Assembly (NCBI RefSeq): GCF_029227915.1
Contig: NC_079882.1
Location: 17,992,501 to 18,056,500 of the forward strand
Length of the DNA: 64,000 nucleotides
Direction: 5' to 3'
Source: Hydractinia symbiolongicarpus
Taxonomy: Eukaryota > Cnidaria > Hydrozoa > Anthoathecata > Hydractiniidae
The position numbers and the translations under genes are program-made. Under the pieces are notes generated by a model. It did no database searches and was not told where the DNA came from. It was given only the letters and a program-made list of their open reading frames with translations. Shown piece after piece: positions 1-10,700 of this stretch; positions within the stretch are counted from its first letter, which is position 1, and every line of letters starts with the position of its first letter.

Positions 1-165
1 ATACGAAACAAGTTCAAATGACTTTTGGAATAGAACAACACAATTTTTTCTAAAAGCTCTAAAGAACTTTTACCTATAAGGTCCATTATGTGGTGCGTAT
101 ATCCGCACCCTACTAATGCAACGTACATACTAGAAAGGGTAACACCCTAGAACAATTAATTGGTT

Positions 166-2018
166 TGTAGGGTCAGTACTAATGGACCTTTCTAAAGCTT
201 ATGACTGCCTATCACACGATCTCCTGATTGCAAAGCTTGCTGCTTACGGTATCAGCACAAATAGTCTAAAATTACTTTTAAATTATCTCACGTCCCGTAA
301 ACAAAGAGTTAACCCTATTCGGTCCGGGGTTTTTCGAACATACTATGACCAGGGGGCGGCCCTCCATAACTTTTTATAGGGTTGTTCAAATTGAATCAAA
401 CTTGGCACACTTATAGTACGTCATAAAAGGAACAAAATAACGCCAAAAAAAATTTGCTTGCGTCAGCACATTTTCTGTGACGTCATCAAAAGCTTGAAAA
501 TTGTTAAAAATGTCACTATCTGCTTAAAATATAATTACTTTTGTTCTAGAGCGAATTTTTACATTCTGTTTGAAGTTTCTGAAAGCTAAATAAAATTTAT
601 TTAACATATTTTCCGGTTTTTACATGGATCGGATGAAAAATTGCCAAAAATTGCCCGAAAATCCGTTTTTTCCGATTTTCGGGTAAAATCCGACAAAATC
701 GGGAAATTGGATTAGTCACGTGCTCAAATTATTCAAAATGGTTCTTCTTGATAAAACAAAGTTGTGTTGCAAGTTTCAAGTTCAAAGGATAATCCTAACA
801 GGAGTTATTATATTTTCCCCATTATAAGGATTTCATAGAGATTTTTAGGGGTAGTTTTGAGTAATGGCCAATATCAAAGCCTCTGAAAGGTATGGGACCT
901 AAAAAATTAGCATGCAGGTGTCTAATAGATAAATGTTGAAACTCAGTAAGTATCATAGCCATATAACAAAGCAATCAGGAGTTATTAAAAAAAAACCGTC
1001 AGGGGGGCGGAATCCGCCCCCCCCCCCGGACCGAATAGGGTTAAAATAGGCTCATCATTTAGTGAATGGCTTGAGATTATTTGTGGTGTTCCCCAAGGTT
1101 CCATTTTAGGACCACTCCTATTTAACATCTTTATTAATGACTTGTTTTTTGTTATTGTAGAATCAGAGGTATGTAATTTTGCCGACGACAATACATTGTA
1201 TGCATGTGGTTTGAAGTTGGCTACTGTACTAAATTCATTAACTGTTGATACACAAAATATGCTACATTGGTTTAAAATCAACTCACTAAAAGCCAACCCA
1301 ACCAAATTTCAATTTATAATACTAGGTAAAAAAACAAGAGATAAAATCACTCTACCACTTGAATCAGTTACTTTAAATGAGTCTGACCACGTTACACTCC
1401 TAGGTATTCAAATTGACAATAAATTAAACTTCAATCAACATATAAACAACTTGTACTCGAAGGCAAATTTTAAACTTCATGCATTACGAAGACTACGACC
1501 TTATTTATCGCAACCCAAAGCAAAAATACTCAGCTCAAGCTTTATACAGAGTCAATTTAACTATGCACCCCTTATTTGGATGTTCTGCAGTAAAACTGCA
1601 TATAGTAAAATAGAGCGAGTACATTATAAAACATTGAGGGTTGTATACGATATAGTGAAAGCTGACTATATTGACATTTTAGAAAAATACAAGGACAAAT
1701 CCATCCACCAACGCCACTTAAAAACTTTAGCAATAGAGGTGTTTAAAAGCATTGAATCTGAACCCTGAATTCATGTGGTGCTTATTTAGTTTTAACACAT
1801 ACCAATGTGAGCATAACCTCCGGAGAGGCCCTTCTTTGACTTTACCTAAAGCTAAAACCACTACCTATGGTACAAATTCCATCTTGTCACAAAGTTGTTG
1901 GATATGGAATAATCTTCCCCGTGAAATTAAAAATAGTTCAACCATTGAAGAGTTTACGGTTAAATTAGCCTGCCAGGATTCTATTTTATGTAATTGTAAA
2001 ATATGTAAAAAAAATTGA
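166..2018 (+). pseudogene. LINE reverse transcriptase, interrupted and frameshifted
   Basis: RNA-dependent DNA polymerase relic. Visible blocks in order are MDLSKAYDCLSHDLL (from 182, catalytic Asp A block), GVPQGSILGPLLF (about 1081), FADDNTLYACG (about 1178, catalytic FADD box) and LLGIQIDNKLNFNQH (about 1400, thumb), then a C-terminal region ending NCKICKKN before the stop at 2016-2018. The frame is broken twice. Bases 313-1040 are a transposon insertion whose removal down to one TTAA leaves the two RT halves in the same frame. Near 1755 the reading frame shifts from the thumb ORF (1142-1768) to the C-terminal ORF (1752-2018). The N-terminal fingers and any endonuclease or ORF1 are missing. 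It cannot encode a working enzyme as it stands. Confidence 0.85.
313..1040. mobile_element. piggyBac-like MITE (728 bp) with TTAA duplication
   Basis: Terminal inverted repeats CCCTATTCGGTCCGGGG (313-329) and CCCCGGACCGAATAGGG (1024-1040) are exact complements. TTAA flanks both sides (309-312 and 1041-1044). TTAA targets and TIRs starting with CCC are the signature of the piggyBac superfamily. The interior has no transposase and contains a G/C-run next to the right TIR. A diverged second copy lies at 40309-40977, so this is a dispersed family and not a one-off. Confidence 0.85.
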
Positions 2019-2082
2019 TGAAAAAAAAAGTGTAAAATATGAATTGTAAACTTTAATTTATCTTTGCCCAGAATGTTATTTT

Positions 2083-2084
<2 letters not shown>

Positions 2085-2138
<54 letters not shown>

Positions 2139-2228
2139 TGTTACGTTAGTTGGTTTTTATTAGCGAAAGCTATCTTGTAAATTTGACCAACGTTAAATAA
2201 AGAAACATACATACATACATACATACAT
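2085..2228 (+). repeat. (ATT)n tract and (ACAT)n LINE tail
   Basis: Uninterrupted ATT trinucleotides run from 2085 to 2138. ACAT tetranucleotides run from 2204 to 2228 just after an AATAAA, and mark the 3' end of the plus-strand LINE. Confidence 0.9.
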
Positions 2229-2229
2229 A

Positions 2230-2311
2230 ACAAGCTAGAACAACCTGGAACAATCTGGAACAACTTAAGAACAAGCTAGAACAACCTAAGAACAAACTGG
2301 AACAAACTGGA
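2230..2311 (+). repeat. Short tandem array of about 11-bp GAACAA units
   Basis: Repeated words such as CTAGAACAACCTGGAACAA and TTAAGAACAAG occur every 10-12 bases. The same CTAGAACAA word sits at the inner edge of both TIRs of the enclosing element (147-155 and the complement at 6042-6050). This suggests a subterminal repeat array into which the LINE inserted. Confidence 0.6.
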
Positions 2312-3508
2312 ATAAACCAAGGACAAGCGAGACCCATCTGAAAACATGCTAAAAGATCATGCTGATAGAGTTAAATTCGGGTAATTCCCTTTGCGTGTTT
2401 GTGAGCAATTGAGGTTATAAGCGTGTACAAAAAAAATTCAAGCCTAAGAAGCGCCGTGATTGTAACATCTGCTGAATGAATAACGAAAAGATACGTCAGT
2501 TGGACCGTCGAGGTAGACAACAAAGTTAATTATCTAGCTTTAAAGTTTGGCTCCTTACATAGCTCTTCGACAAAAAATTTAAACGCGATCTCTTATGTTT
2601 CGAGGAACCAGAAGGCAGCGATTAATAGCCTGGAATGACAGGGTCACTAATGACGAGGAATAGTCGTAATAGCAACGTGGCCAGAGATTCGCTTTTGGTT
2701 GATGATACGTGCTTCAAATTTTCATCATCAAAAGACGCCATTTAACTAAAACTGTTTTAAAAACCTTCTTGGATGCTTGGTAATGAACCGGGTATCGCTA
2801 CAAAATAAGTGACCTGGTTTCCATTCATTGTTGTTGTTTTTAAACGACTGGCGTTTTTAAAGGTTTTTTTACCCAAAGACCAGGAGGTATAACCACCAGT
2901 TTCACAGAACAATGAGAGAGCTGACAGTAAACGAAGAGAACAACCGGAAAACCGGCAGCGAATGAAATTAGAATTCTGTGCGGAATAGCGTAAACGCTCT
3001 GTGTTCTGAAAACTGATTTGAATGAAGAAAAAATGTAATATTTTTCCTTCTTTCCATGTATTTCAAACATTTCGAATGTGGCGAGACAGAAAGAAGTCGA
3101 TTTCCTTGATTCAACGAACTGTATCGTCGTAAGACCGGGGGTTCACATAAAATGGTAAAATTCAATATATTATAGAAATGCAATAACTACAACCATCCAC
3201 ATAATCTTTGAGACAAACTAGAAATTCTAACAAAAAACCAGAAATGGCCGTTTACTCAAATGTCCATTTTTCCAACTGAGACGGTTTAAACATGTAGAAA
3301 GCTATAATTAGCCTATAGCAGCACTGTAAGGCTTCGTTCTAGTGAACTTTTCGGTTTCACTAGTTGAATTCAGAATTTCCTAAGATTGTAGATATTGTTC
3401 TAGCTAAATGCTGATATTGGACGCACTTTAGGGGTAAAAATACCGGGACGGTTAATGCTGTTGTTGTACTAAACTAAGGGAATCCCCATAACTTGGCGAG
3501 CGGGAAGC
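2312..3508. other. No recognisable feature
   Basis: Anonymous AT-rich sequence inside the TIR element. Only short unrelated reading frames occur and I recognise no domain, RNA gene or repeat. Confidence 0.5.
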
Positions 3509-3520
3509 ATGGCGGAAATA

Positions 3521-4506
3521 TTGGAAGATGCTTTATCCAAAATGCCATTCCGTGGTTGAAAATTTTAAAATTAACTCTTATTTAAAATACTTCGGCATTA
3601 AATATGGCTTCCTTTAGACGCACTTATTACCCAGATCCCGATTTACCAAGATTTTATTGGTAGTTGAGCAGCAGCGTCATTAAACTGCTCTTGCTCCATT
3701 GGTAATGACAGATGGATCGTATTCAGGGAACTCTTCAACCACAGACGTCGCATGATTTTCTTCTTTTAGAGAGACAAATGTTGATTATGGATGAGAACTT
3801 TTTTCTTTAGCAGCCAAACCGACTCTTCCCGAAAACGCCGATTTTTTTGGTTTTGGTTTTGGGAGAGGTTGGAATTTTTTACTTAAATATGTTGATCCTA
3901 TAACTTTTGGTCTTTCCACAACCAAATTGTCACCCAAACAAACCGTGTAGTTATCAGCCGGGACAGAACTTCGTACCAAAAAGGTTTTTTCCAACAATCA
4001 CAAAAGGAGTTCAGGACCAAAGGATTTGTTGGGATGACTCCTTATTCTTGATATCTTCGAAGAGAATCTTGTGATTTTTTAAATTAATACCTAAAAAATT
4101 AAGTTGGTAACACACACAAAGATTTTCTTTTTTAAAGAAGACTAATGCTTTTTTTTTTTGGTCAAACGATCAATCTTTTTTATTCTTTATAATATCCAAG
4201 AATAATAAAAAAAAACTTTGACAATTTACCATCTAGATTTTCATTATTCGTTTTATTTATTTCGATTATTGAACAATGATTACAGTTCGAAAGGTTTTAT
4301 TATTTTAGTTGAAAACTTCAACGGTATACAAAACCTCAAAAACACGTGCGTGTGCCTCCAGGCTTTTTCCACGAATTCCTGCTAAATGCGCACCCAATGC
4401 ATTTTCGGTATACGCAACAACACGTCATACTTGAATGATGATTATTTATTCTAATAATAATTTAAATTTAAAACCACGGAATCGCATTTTGGATAAAGCA
4501 TCTTCC
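3521..4506. repeat. Inverted repeat pair enclosing about 0.9 kb
   Basis: The arm at 3521-3557 (TTGGAAGATGCTTTATCCAA continuing AATGCCATTCCGTGGTT) is matched in reverse complement at 4472-4506 with very few differences. The left arm sits in an ATG-led frame starting at 3509 in a good translation context that stops at GTGGTTGA, so the arms may derive from a short exon or be TIRs of a nested element. No target-site duplication is evident. Confidence 0.5.
3690..3997 (-). pseudogene. Decaying open frame of unknown identity
   Basis: A minus-strand frame opens at 3997, runs through a Pro/Lys-rich block (PLPKPKPKKSAFSGRVGL) and meets one in-frame TAA at 3785-3787. It then continues in the same frame through an acidic segment (SLKEENHATSVVEEFPEYDP) to a stop near 3690. 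Composition looks protein-like, and the two halves sharing one frame argues for a single ancestral coding sequence with one nonsense change. I do not recognise the family, and it could still be chance. Confidence 0.3.
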
Positions 4507-4517
4507 GCAAATATTCT

Positions 4518-6010
4518 TGTTAGAAACCCAGTTTTATTTACAGAGATAAGATGTATATTGTTCCACTCTGAAGCACTTTCGGCTTTAATTGAGAAGGTTC
4601 CATAGATGATTGTGTTGGTTCTGCTAACAGACAGGTTAAGTTTCGGGTGTTATGTGAATGATTGTTACCCACGGGTGCGAAGAAGTCATGAAATATGTTA
4701 GGTAGAGAGTTGCGACGTTGGTCAAAAGCCAGGAGACAATTAATCAGAGAAATATAATCATTCAATTTTAGTACACCAGCTTGCTTATAAAGAGGGTTGT
4801 ATATATCTCTGTTAATGCAAGATACGCAGGACCTTATTCTGCAGAGAAACTATTTTAGCTTTGTTTATGGTGTTAATTTGGCCACAGATCTGGCATCCAT
4901 AAGTTGTATGTGGATTAAATAGGGCATAGTAGATACTTATGAGGGTTGGGTATGGTACATAGTATCTCACCTTTGCAAGAATGCCTGAGGCTCTAGTCAA
5001 TTTGTTTAGCAGTATATTTGTATGTTTATCCCATGACAGGTGTTCGTCAATGAGTAAACCAAGATAATTCACACAGTTGGTTAAAAAAGTTTTTGACCAC
5101 TAAGCCTGAAGTTCAAATTTTTCAGCACAGTTTTATATTTAGATCTGAATGATATAACTTCTGTTTTATTAGCATTCAGTGAATTTTTGTTTACTCTTAG
5201 CCAAACGCTAAGAAGCTTAAGATCATAGTTGCAGTGACTGTTAATTTTTTTAAGAGATGGTGAACTATATAATAAACTAGTGTCATCTGCAAAATGATAT
5301 ACAGTGGAGAAATTGATGGCATTCTGAAGGTCATTGATGTAGATTAAGAACAGCAGTGGGCTAAAACAGAGCCTTGTGGAACTCCATGCTCAACTGAAAT
5401 ATATTCAGAGCTTGCATTGAAACACTCTAAAGTCTGTGAGATAGATAGGCGTGAAAGAATTTATTAGTTCTACCCCGAAACCCATAGTGTTCCAACTTTC
5501 TTAACAAGATCTTATGTTCTACAGTATCAAAAGCCTTCTGAAAGTCTAAAAAGATACCACAGGAATATTCATTTTTGTTGATGGCATTTCGTATTTCTTC
5601 AGTTATTTGTATAAGTGAATGATTAGTGTTGTGTTTTTCCTAAAGCCAAACTGCAGGTTATATAGACGTTGAACTGGGATAAAAAGTTAAACATCCTAGT
5701 ATAGACAGTCTTCTCAAAAATTTTACTTCTGTTAGATAGTAATGAAATAGGCCTATAGTTTTGAAAAATAACTTTAGAACCCTTTTTATGTATTGGAATG
5801 ATATCAGCCATTTTTAATGAAGTTGGAAATGATAAGCAAACTCATTTCTGGTGCAAGTGTTTTCAGTATAGGGGTGGGGATACTATTTGGGTCGCAGGTC
5901 TTTTTAATGTATAAAGAATGAATAAGATTATAGACTTTGAGAGAAGTAGTTGGTGCAAAGTAAAATGAATTAGGGTAGACATTAGTTAAACAGCCAATAA
6001 AATGCTTGTC
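4518..6010 (-). mobile_element. LINE reverse transcriptase relic, minus strand
   Basis: Reading leftwards, an open frame begins next to the right TIR at about 6036. Motifs follow in order: CDPNSIPTPILKTLAPE (about 5890), ADIIPIHKKGSK and NYRPISLLSN (5811-5720), FQKAFDTVEHKILL (about 5540, catalytic Asp), GVPQGSVL (about 5385), HFADDTSLLY (about 5300, catalytic FADD), NYLGLLIDEHLSWDKH (5072, thumb) and a C-terminal block ending near 4538. The order is that of a non-LTR reverse transcriptase. One G is missing after GVPQGSVL and there are several further frame breaks, so it is dead. Its sequence differs clearly from the plus-strand LINE, so the two are separate insertions and not one inverted duplication. 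Confidence 0.85.
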
Positions 6011-6085
6011 TATTTTAACTATTTTCTGTTCTATGTTCTGCTTGTTCTAGGGTGTTACCCTTTTTAGTATGTACGACTAATGCAA

Positions 6086-6734
6086 GAGAATACTAGCTAA
6101 ACTGCTTTTCTAATTAAGCTACTCTTTTGTACAGAGGCACGGTTTGCACCCACAAATATTTAGCTAGCTAATCTGTAGTGATCTAAGACCTACATAAAGT
6201 TTGTATTTTTTGACTGACTTTTTTATTACTGCTTATATTACTGTTTATATTTATATATATGCTATTTATAAGAATATTTAACTATAGCTAGCAGCTGTCA
6301 AACCATGATGGTAAGAATCCAAAGTCTAGCCAGACAAACACTTCTGGAGTTCTTAGTAAAATATAGATAAAGCTATAATTTTACCTATAGCTAGCTAGTT
6401 GGAAAAGTTCAAATATATAGAATAAAAAATGTGTGAAACCTTGTTTTCTCTGTGTAATCACAAATACCTTTCAAACATTTCTGTCAACGCAAAAAGATGG
6501 CTGCCTTCCTGCATTCTTCTCCCAACTTTAAAAAGTGTTGGCGTATCAGCGATGCAGCCGAGGTTCAGGTTAGTTTAGCTATGAGTACCACCGCTACTAC
6601 GTTTGCCTTGCTTAGAAGGTTAGAAGGTTTTGAAATTTACTGTTACTGTACTGATAAATTTTGCTACTTTAGGTATGAATATGTGATTTTTGTGAACATT
6701 TTTATGACTAATATATTTATCTAAAATGTTAATG

Positions 6735-6768
<34 letters not shown>

Positions 6769-7588
6769 ATGTCATCAGAATATGAATCAGTTTCATTGAT
6801 TTTTATTTAAAATGTTACACCTGTCTTGAAGCAACATGCTGAAATTGTCATTTTTTGCACGTCTTATTTTTTTAACTTTTTTGAACATTTTAAGCCCCAC
6901 TATTTTTTTTTGTTGAAACTAAGTTTATGCTTTGAGTGAACAGTAAAAATAAGTTCAGTCAATAAAGGTAATATTTCTATAGCTTTAAAAAATAACGTAA
7001 ATGTTTTTAAATTTCCTGCAGGTGTATTATTAATATCTGTTGATTATTATTATATTTTGATTTTTTTCAAACTAATAGTCCTCTTGTACAGATTTATATT
7101 CAACCTCATTTTCTGTATTCAAAATTTAATTTTTTCGCACTTTTGCCACTACTATATGGCCTCAATATGGAGAAGGATTTTTTTGTTTTATAATTTTCAT
7201 AATACCCATGGATATGTTTGAGATTCTCAATTTTGAGGATCTTAAAGCAATTTTTTTAAAGAATTACAGGTGGCAAAGTTGGCTAAAAAATTAGTTTTTC
7301 CCCCGATTTTACGAGAAACTGTAATACTTTGTCTAAACAAAAAAAATTGAAGGGCTGATATTTTCAGGATTTACTCATCTTACATGTTGAAAAATTCCTG
7401 TTTAGTTTTATTTATAATCTTACAGTTTCTTAAAAGTTTTCCTTGATTTAGTATCTGTTGGTTGGTTGTTAATTTAAATCCTTGCTCTTATATTTCTTGG
7501 ATAACTGTATTGTCACATTATTTTATAATTTAATTTGCAGACCTATATGTAAATATTAGTGGGTTATTATACTATCAAGAGCATAAAA
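6086..7588. other. Intergenic DNA upstream of LRR1
   Basis: AT-rich sequence with several GCTAGCTAG words. A poly(A) run of about 30 occurs at 6737-6767. A possible short exon lies at 6497-6568. No other feature is supported. A TTTGCAG just before 7541 could be a splice acceptor for a 5'-UTR exon of LRR1. Confidence 0.5.
6497..6568 (+). other. Possible short 5' exon or upstream ORF
   Basis: ATGGCTGCC follows AAAAAG, a good start context, and opens 24 codons (MAAFLHSSPNFKKCWRISDA continuing AEVQ) directly before GTTAGT, a plausible splice donor. Joining it to the TTTGCAG acceptor at 7540 would give an immediate stop. It is therefore at best an untranslated leader or upstream ORF of LRR1, or an unrelated fragment. 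Confidence 0.2.
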
Positions 7589-7756
7589 ATGCTTCTAAGA
7601 TGTGAAGTTATTGTGGTGAACAAATGCGTTTTTACAACTGAGTCACGTAAATGTTATGCTACATTTTGTCTTCTAAAGAAGAAGGATAAGTGTGGAGAAG
7701 ATGTTGTTTCTTTTGTTGTACACACTAGCAAGAACAAAAGTGGAGATAAGTACCAG
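7589..7756 (+). CDS. LRR1: LRR1 exon 1
   Basis: Fifty-six codons from ATG (context AAAAATG) to KYQ, ending phase 0 at CAG|GTAATG. Encodes the first beta-rich part of the N-terminal domain (FCLLKKKDKCGEDVVSFVV). Confidence 0.88.
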
Positions 7757-10700
7757 GTAATGTTTCAATGTATAGGTTTCAACCTTATCATAACTGTAAA
7801 TAATTGATAATGGTTTTCCTCAATAACCCTTATTTTAACACCTCTTAAGCGAAATTTTGAGTCACACTTTTAAATGTGAAGTTAATTTAAATGATTAAAT
7901 AATGTTTGTGAAAGGAAAATTCTATGTGGAAAAAAAAGATGTTATAGTCATTGGGTGTAAAAAAAAATTTTTTTTGAAATTTCAGTTTTAAAAACAGTCA
8001 ACAATGATATTTTAACTTTAATATGTCAAATGCTAGTGAAAGCATATATGGAAAAATGTTGAGTAAGAGTTCACTTTTGCAAGTATGAAAACTCGTATTA
8101 CTTTGTTGAAATGTTTGAAAAAGGGGAATACAATATTGTGTAATTTTATATAAAGGCAAAAAAAGTTGTGATATTCTTTTTAACCAAAATATGGGGTAAA
8201 ACATTTTTTTTGATTGGGTAAATAAAAACTTGGCTTTAAATATTTTCTTTCTAGTGTGCTTTAGAACAAATACTAGTACTTCTGTTTTCTATTCTGTTTC
8301 TGTTGTTATGCCTAAAAAACACCCAAAGCATAGATATCATTTCGTCAGTCAGTTTTTTGCAGTTTATTGGTCGAAACCTAAGACTTATTATTTGGGTTGG
8401 AAAATATTTCTTCCAAAATGTTACCATCTTATCTTTGCAGTTTGCTAGTTTCTCGTTCATTTAGGCGAATTTCTTTTTTCGACCTTGTTCCTTTCTTTGA
8501 AAGCTCCCATTAGCCTCTCCAAGCATCTCTTTCTGAGCATTATTTATTTATTTATTTATTTTTGAATTTTGTACACAGTTACCCCTGTTTTACTTCCTCA
8601 GCAGCTGTGGCAATTGACAGCTCTGTATAATTTTGTTTTTGCACATTTTAGGTATATTATTACTTTGTATAAAAATATGTGAAGTGCTGTGTGGTTAATC
8701 GAGGAAAAATAAACACTTTGTAACATTAAGAAAGTAAAAGGAAATAATAACGATAAAACATAAAAGAGCTACAAAAAAATTTAAAAAATGTTTGTTGTTA
8801 CCCCAATTTAGGTGAAAAAATGGGGTAATAAAAAGCAGATATTTCTGTGTAGTTGACAAGTGAAAAATACAACCATTTATACCAAATTGTAGTCTATTGA
8901 TATAGTTACTAGACATCATCTAAAAATTTCAAACTAAGTATGCTAGGAAAAAAAGTATTCTAAAAAATCTTCTAAATAAATTGTTATTGGGCCGGAATAC
9001 TCTCAATACATGCGTTAAGACTAAAACAGGTAACGACCAGTTTAAACAGAACGACCAGAGAACCAGTAGTGAACCACCAGAACGGCCAGAGAACTGGCAA
9101 CAAACCATCAATGAAGTCATAAAGTTATGTATAATAAATAATGTATTTCAGCCGCTGCTGTTACATTATCACCAAAAAGAAAGATTTAATTTTTTACAAC
9201 ATAACAAATAGAATATGAAATATTAAATTAATATGTGACTTGGTAATATATTTTAGATTAAAGGCAACATATTGCAAGCTCATAGCAAGTTTATAGAGGA
9301 AGGAAAGTGCACATTAAGTATGAAGGATCCCCCACATGACCTGATAATTTCCAAGGTAAGATTTCTTCAACGTTGTTTAATTCAAAACATCAACTAAAAT
9401 CAGTAGACTACTGATTGTTAAAACGTAGCCCTTTTAGGGTGCAAATTAATTTGTTATTATTTGCAAGTGCAACTTCTGAAATTTGCACTCCTAATAAAAG
9501 GCTAAAGAAGCAGAAAGAAAAGGATATTTTTATTTGTTTATGTAAAAATGAACTTCATCACAAATTTAAAGCCGTAAACATAAACTTCGTCGCAAATTTA
9601 AAGCAGCAAAGATTACTTTGATCACTAGGAAATTAACGTTGTCACTAATATAAACAAGTCGTAAATGAATGCGATCACAAATTTAAATGAGCAGAAAATT
9701 AGTACGATTGCAAATTTAAAGCAGTATAAAATATACTAACACAAGTTGTAATTTACCGAACAGAAGATCCGCATCGAGACGGAAAAGTCTAAAAACAACC
9801 CGTCACTGCAGAGTTTCAGAGATAAACGATTTTACAGACTGAAGATATTGCAATGTCAGCAAAAGTGATAATGTCATGCGCAATGCGGGAAAAATACAAC
9901 AACAAAGACGTGAAGCCTTGCGGAATTTTTTGCGTAGTGCAACATGTCAGGCAAGTTCATTTAATTTTAATAATCTTTAGTTTGACTTCTTTATTTTGCA
10001 TTAACATTTTGTCTTTTTTTTATTTTAGCCGAAAAGAAAGGTCTATGATTATTGTGATTCAAGTGGGAATGGAACACTGTGTTTCAATTGGAAATGAAAA
10101 TGAAAATAACAAGTCGCTTTATATAAAAGTTTTTGTTTTATTTGCTTAAGGTCTTTTTACGTTGGGTGGAACCTCATTTCTATTCCTTACTTTAAAGACT
10201 CTTCTGACGAGGACGACCTCCAACGTCCAACGCCAGAAAAGAGAGAAGAAAACAGAAAGGTGGAAGAATTGTTGAAACTTTTAAAACAACCAATTATATA
10301 TATTAATTCGGGCATATGACTTCACAACAAAAATAAGTACGGGAAGTTTGATTGACATTGTTTTTATTTTATTTCAACGGATATTTCGTCTTGTTACTAC
10401 AAGACATTATCAACGTAAATGGTTACAATTTATCTTACAAGTTTTTTAATATAATTTTCAACAACTACGTAATACATAGAGGACGTATAAAACAATTCTT
10501 AACAAAACATATAACACATAACGGCAAACCCAAGGGTATTTAAATTATATACCGTTCGTAAGGGTAACGTCCACCGCGCGGAGCACAAATGCACTCCTCC
10601 CCTTGTTGACTATAGATAATATTTATCTTAAAACAATTTTGATGGAACAGACAATTCCTGTACATTAAGCGTGGGACTGTTATCACAAATATACATGGCC

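Larger units (their letters stand above)
156..2229 (+). mobile_element. 5'-truncated LINE (non-LTR retrotransposon) with microsatellite 3' tail
   Basis: Reverse-transcriptase coding sequence begins mid-domain right after the left TIR of the host element and runs to 2018. It is followed by an (ATT)n tract at 2085-2138, an AATAAA near 2195 and an (ACAT)n tail at 2204-2228. A 3' microsatellite tail instead of poly(A) is seen in CR1/L2-type LINEs. The copy is 5' truncated, as is usual for LINE insertions, and is split by a piggyBac-type MITE at 313-1040. The upstream sequence 123-155 belongs to the host TIR element, not to the LINE. Confidence 0.8.
122..6075. mobile_element. TIR element of about 5.95 kb, Mutator-like by target-site duplication
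   Basis: The ends are inverted repeats: 122-155 reads CGTACATACTAGAAAGGGTA and continues ACACCCTAGAACAA, and 6042-6075 is its reverse complement with one mismatch. Both ends are flanked by the same 10-mer in direct orientation, ACTAATGCAA at 112-121 and 6076-6085, which I read as the target-site duplication. Duplications of 9-11 bp are typical of the Mutator superfamily. No transposase is visible, so the copy is non-autonomous or gutted. The interior holds a plus-strand LINE next to the left TIR, a minus-strand LINE next to the right TIR, an array of GAACAA-type 11-mers at 2230-2311 that resembles the inner end of the TIR, and a further inverted repeat at 3521-4506. Superfamily assignment is inference from duplication length only. 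Confidence 0.7.

Noticed and set aside
985-1305. 106-codon minus-strand frame across the MITE end
   Set aside because: It is the complement of the MITE terminus and RT coding sequence, a shadow frame.
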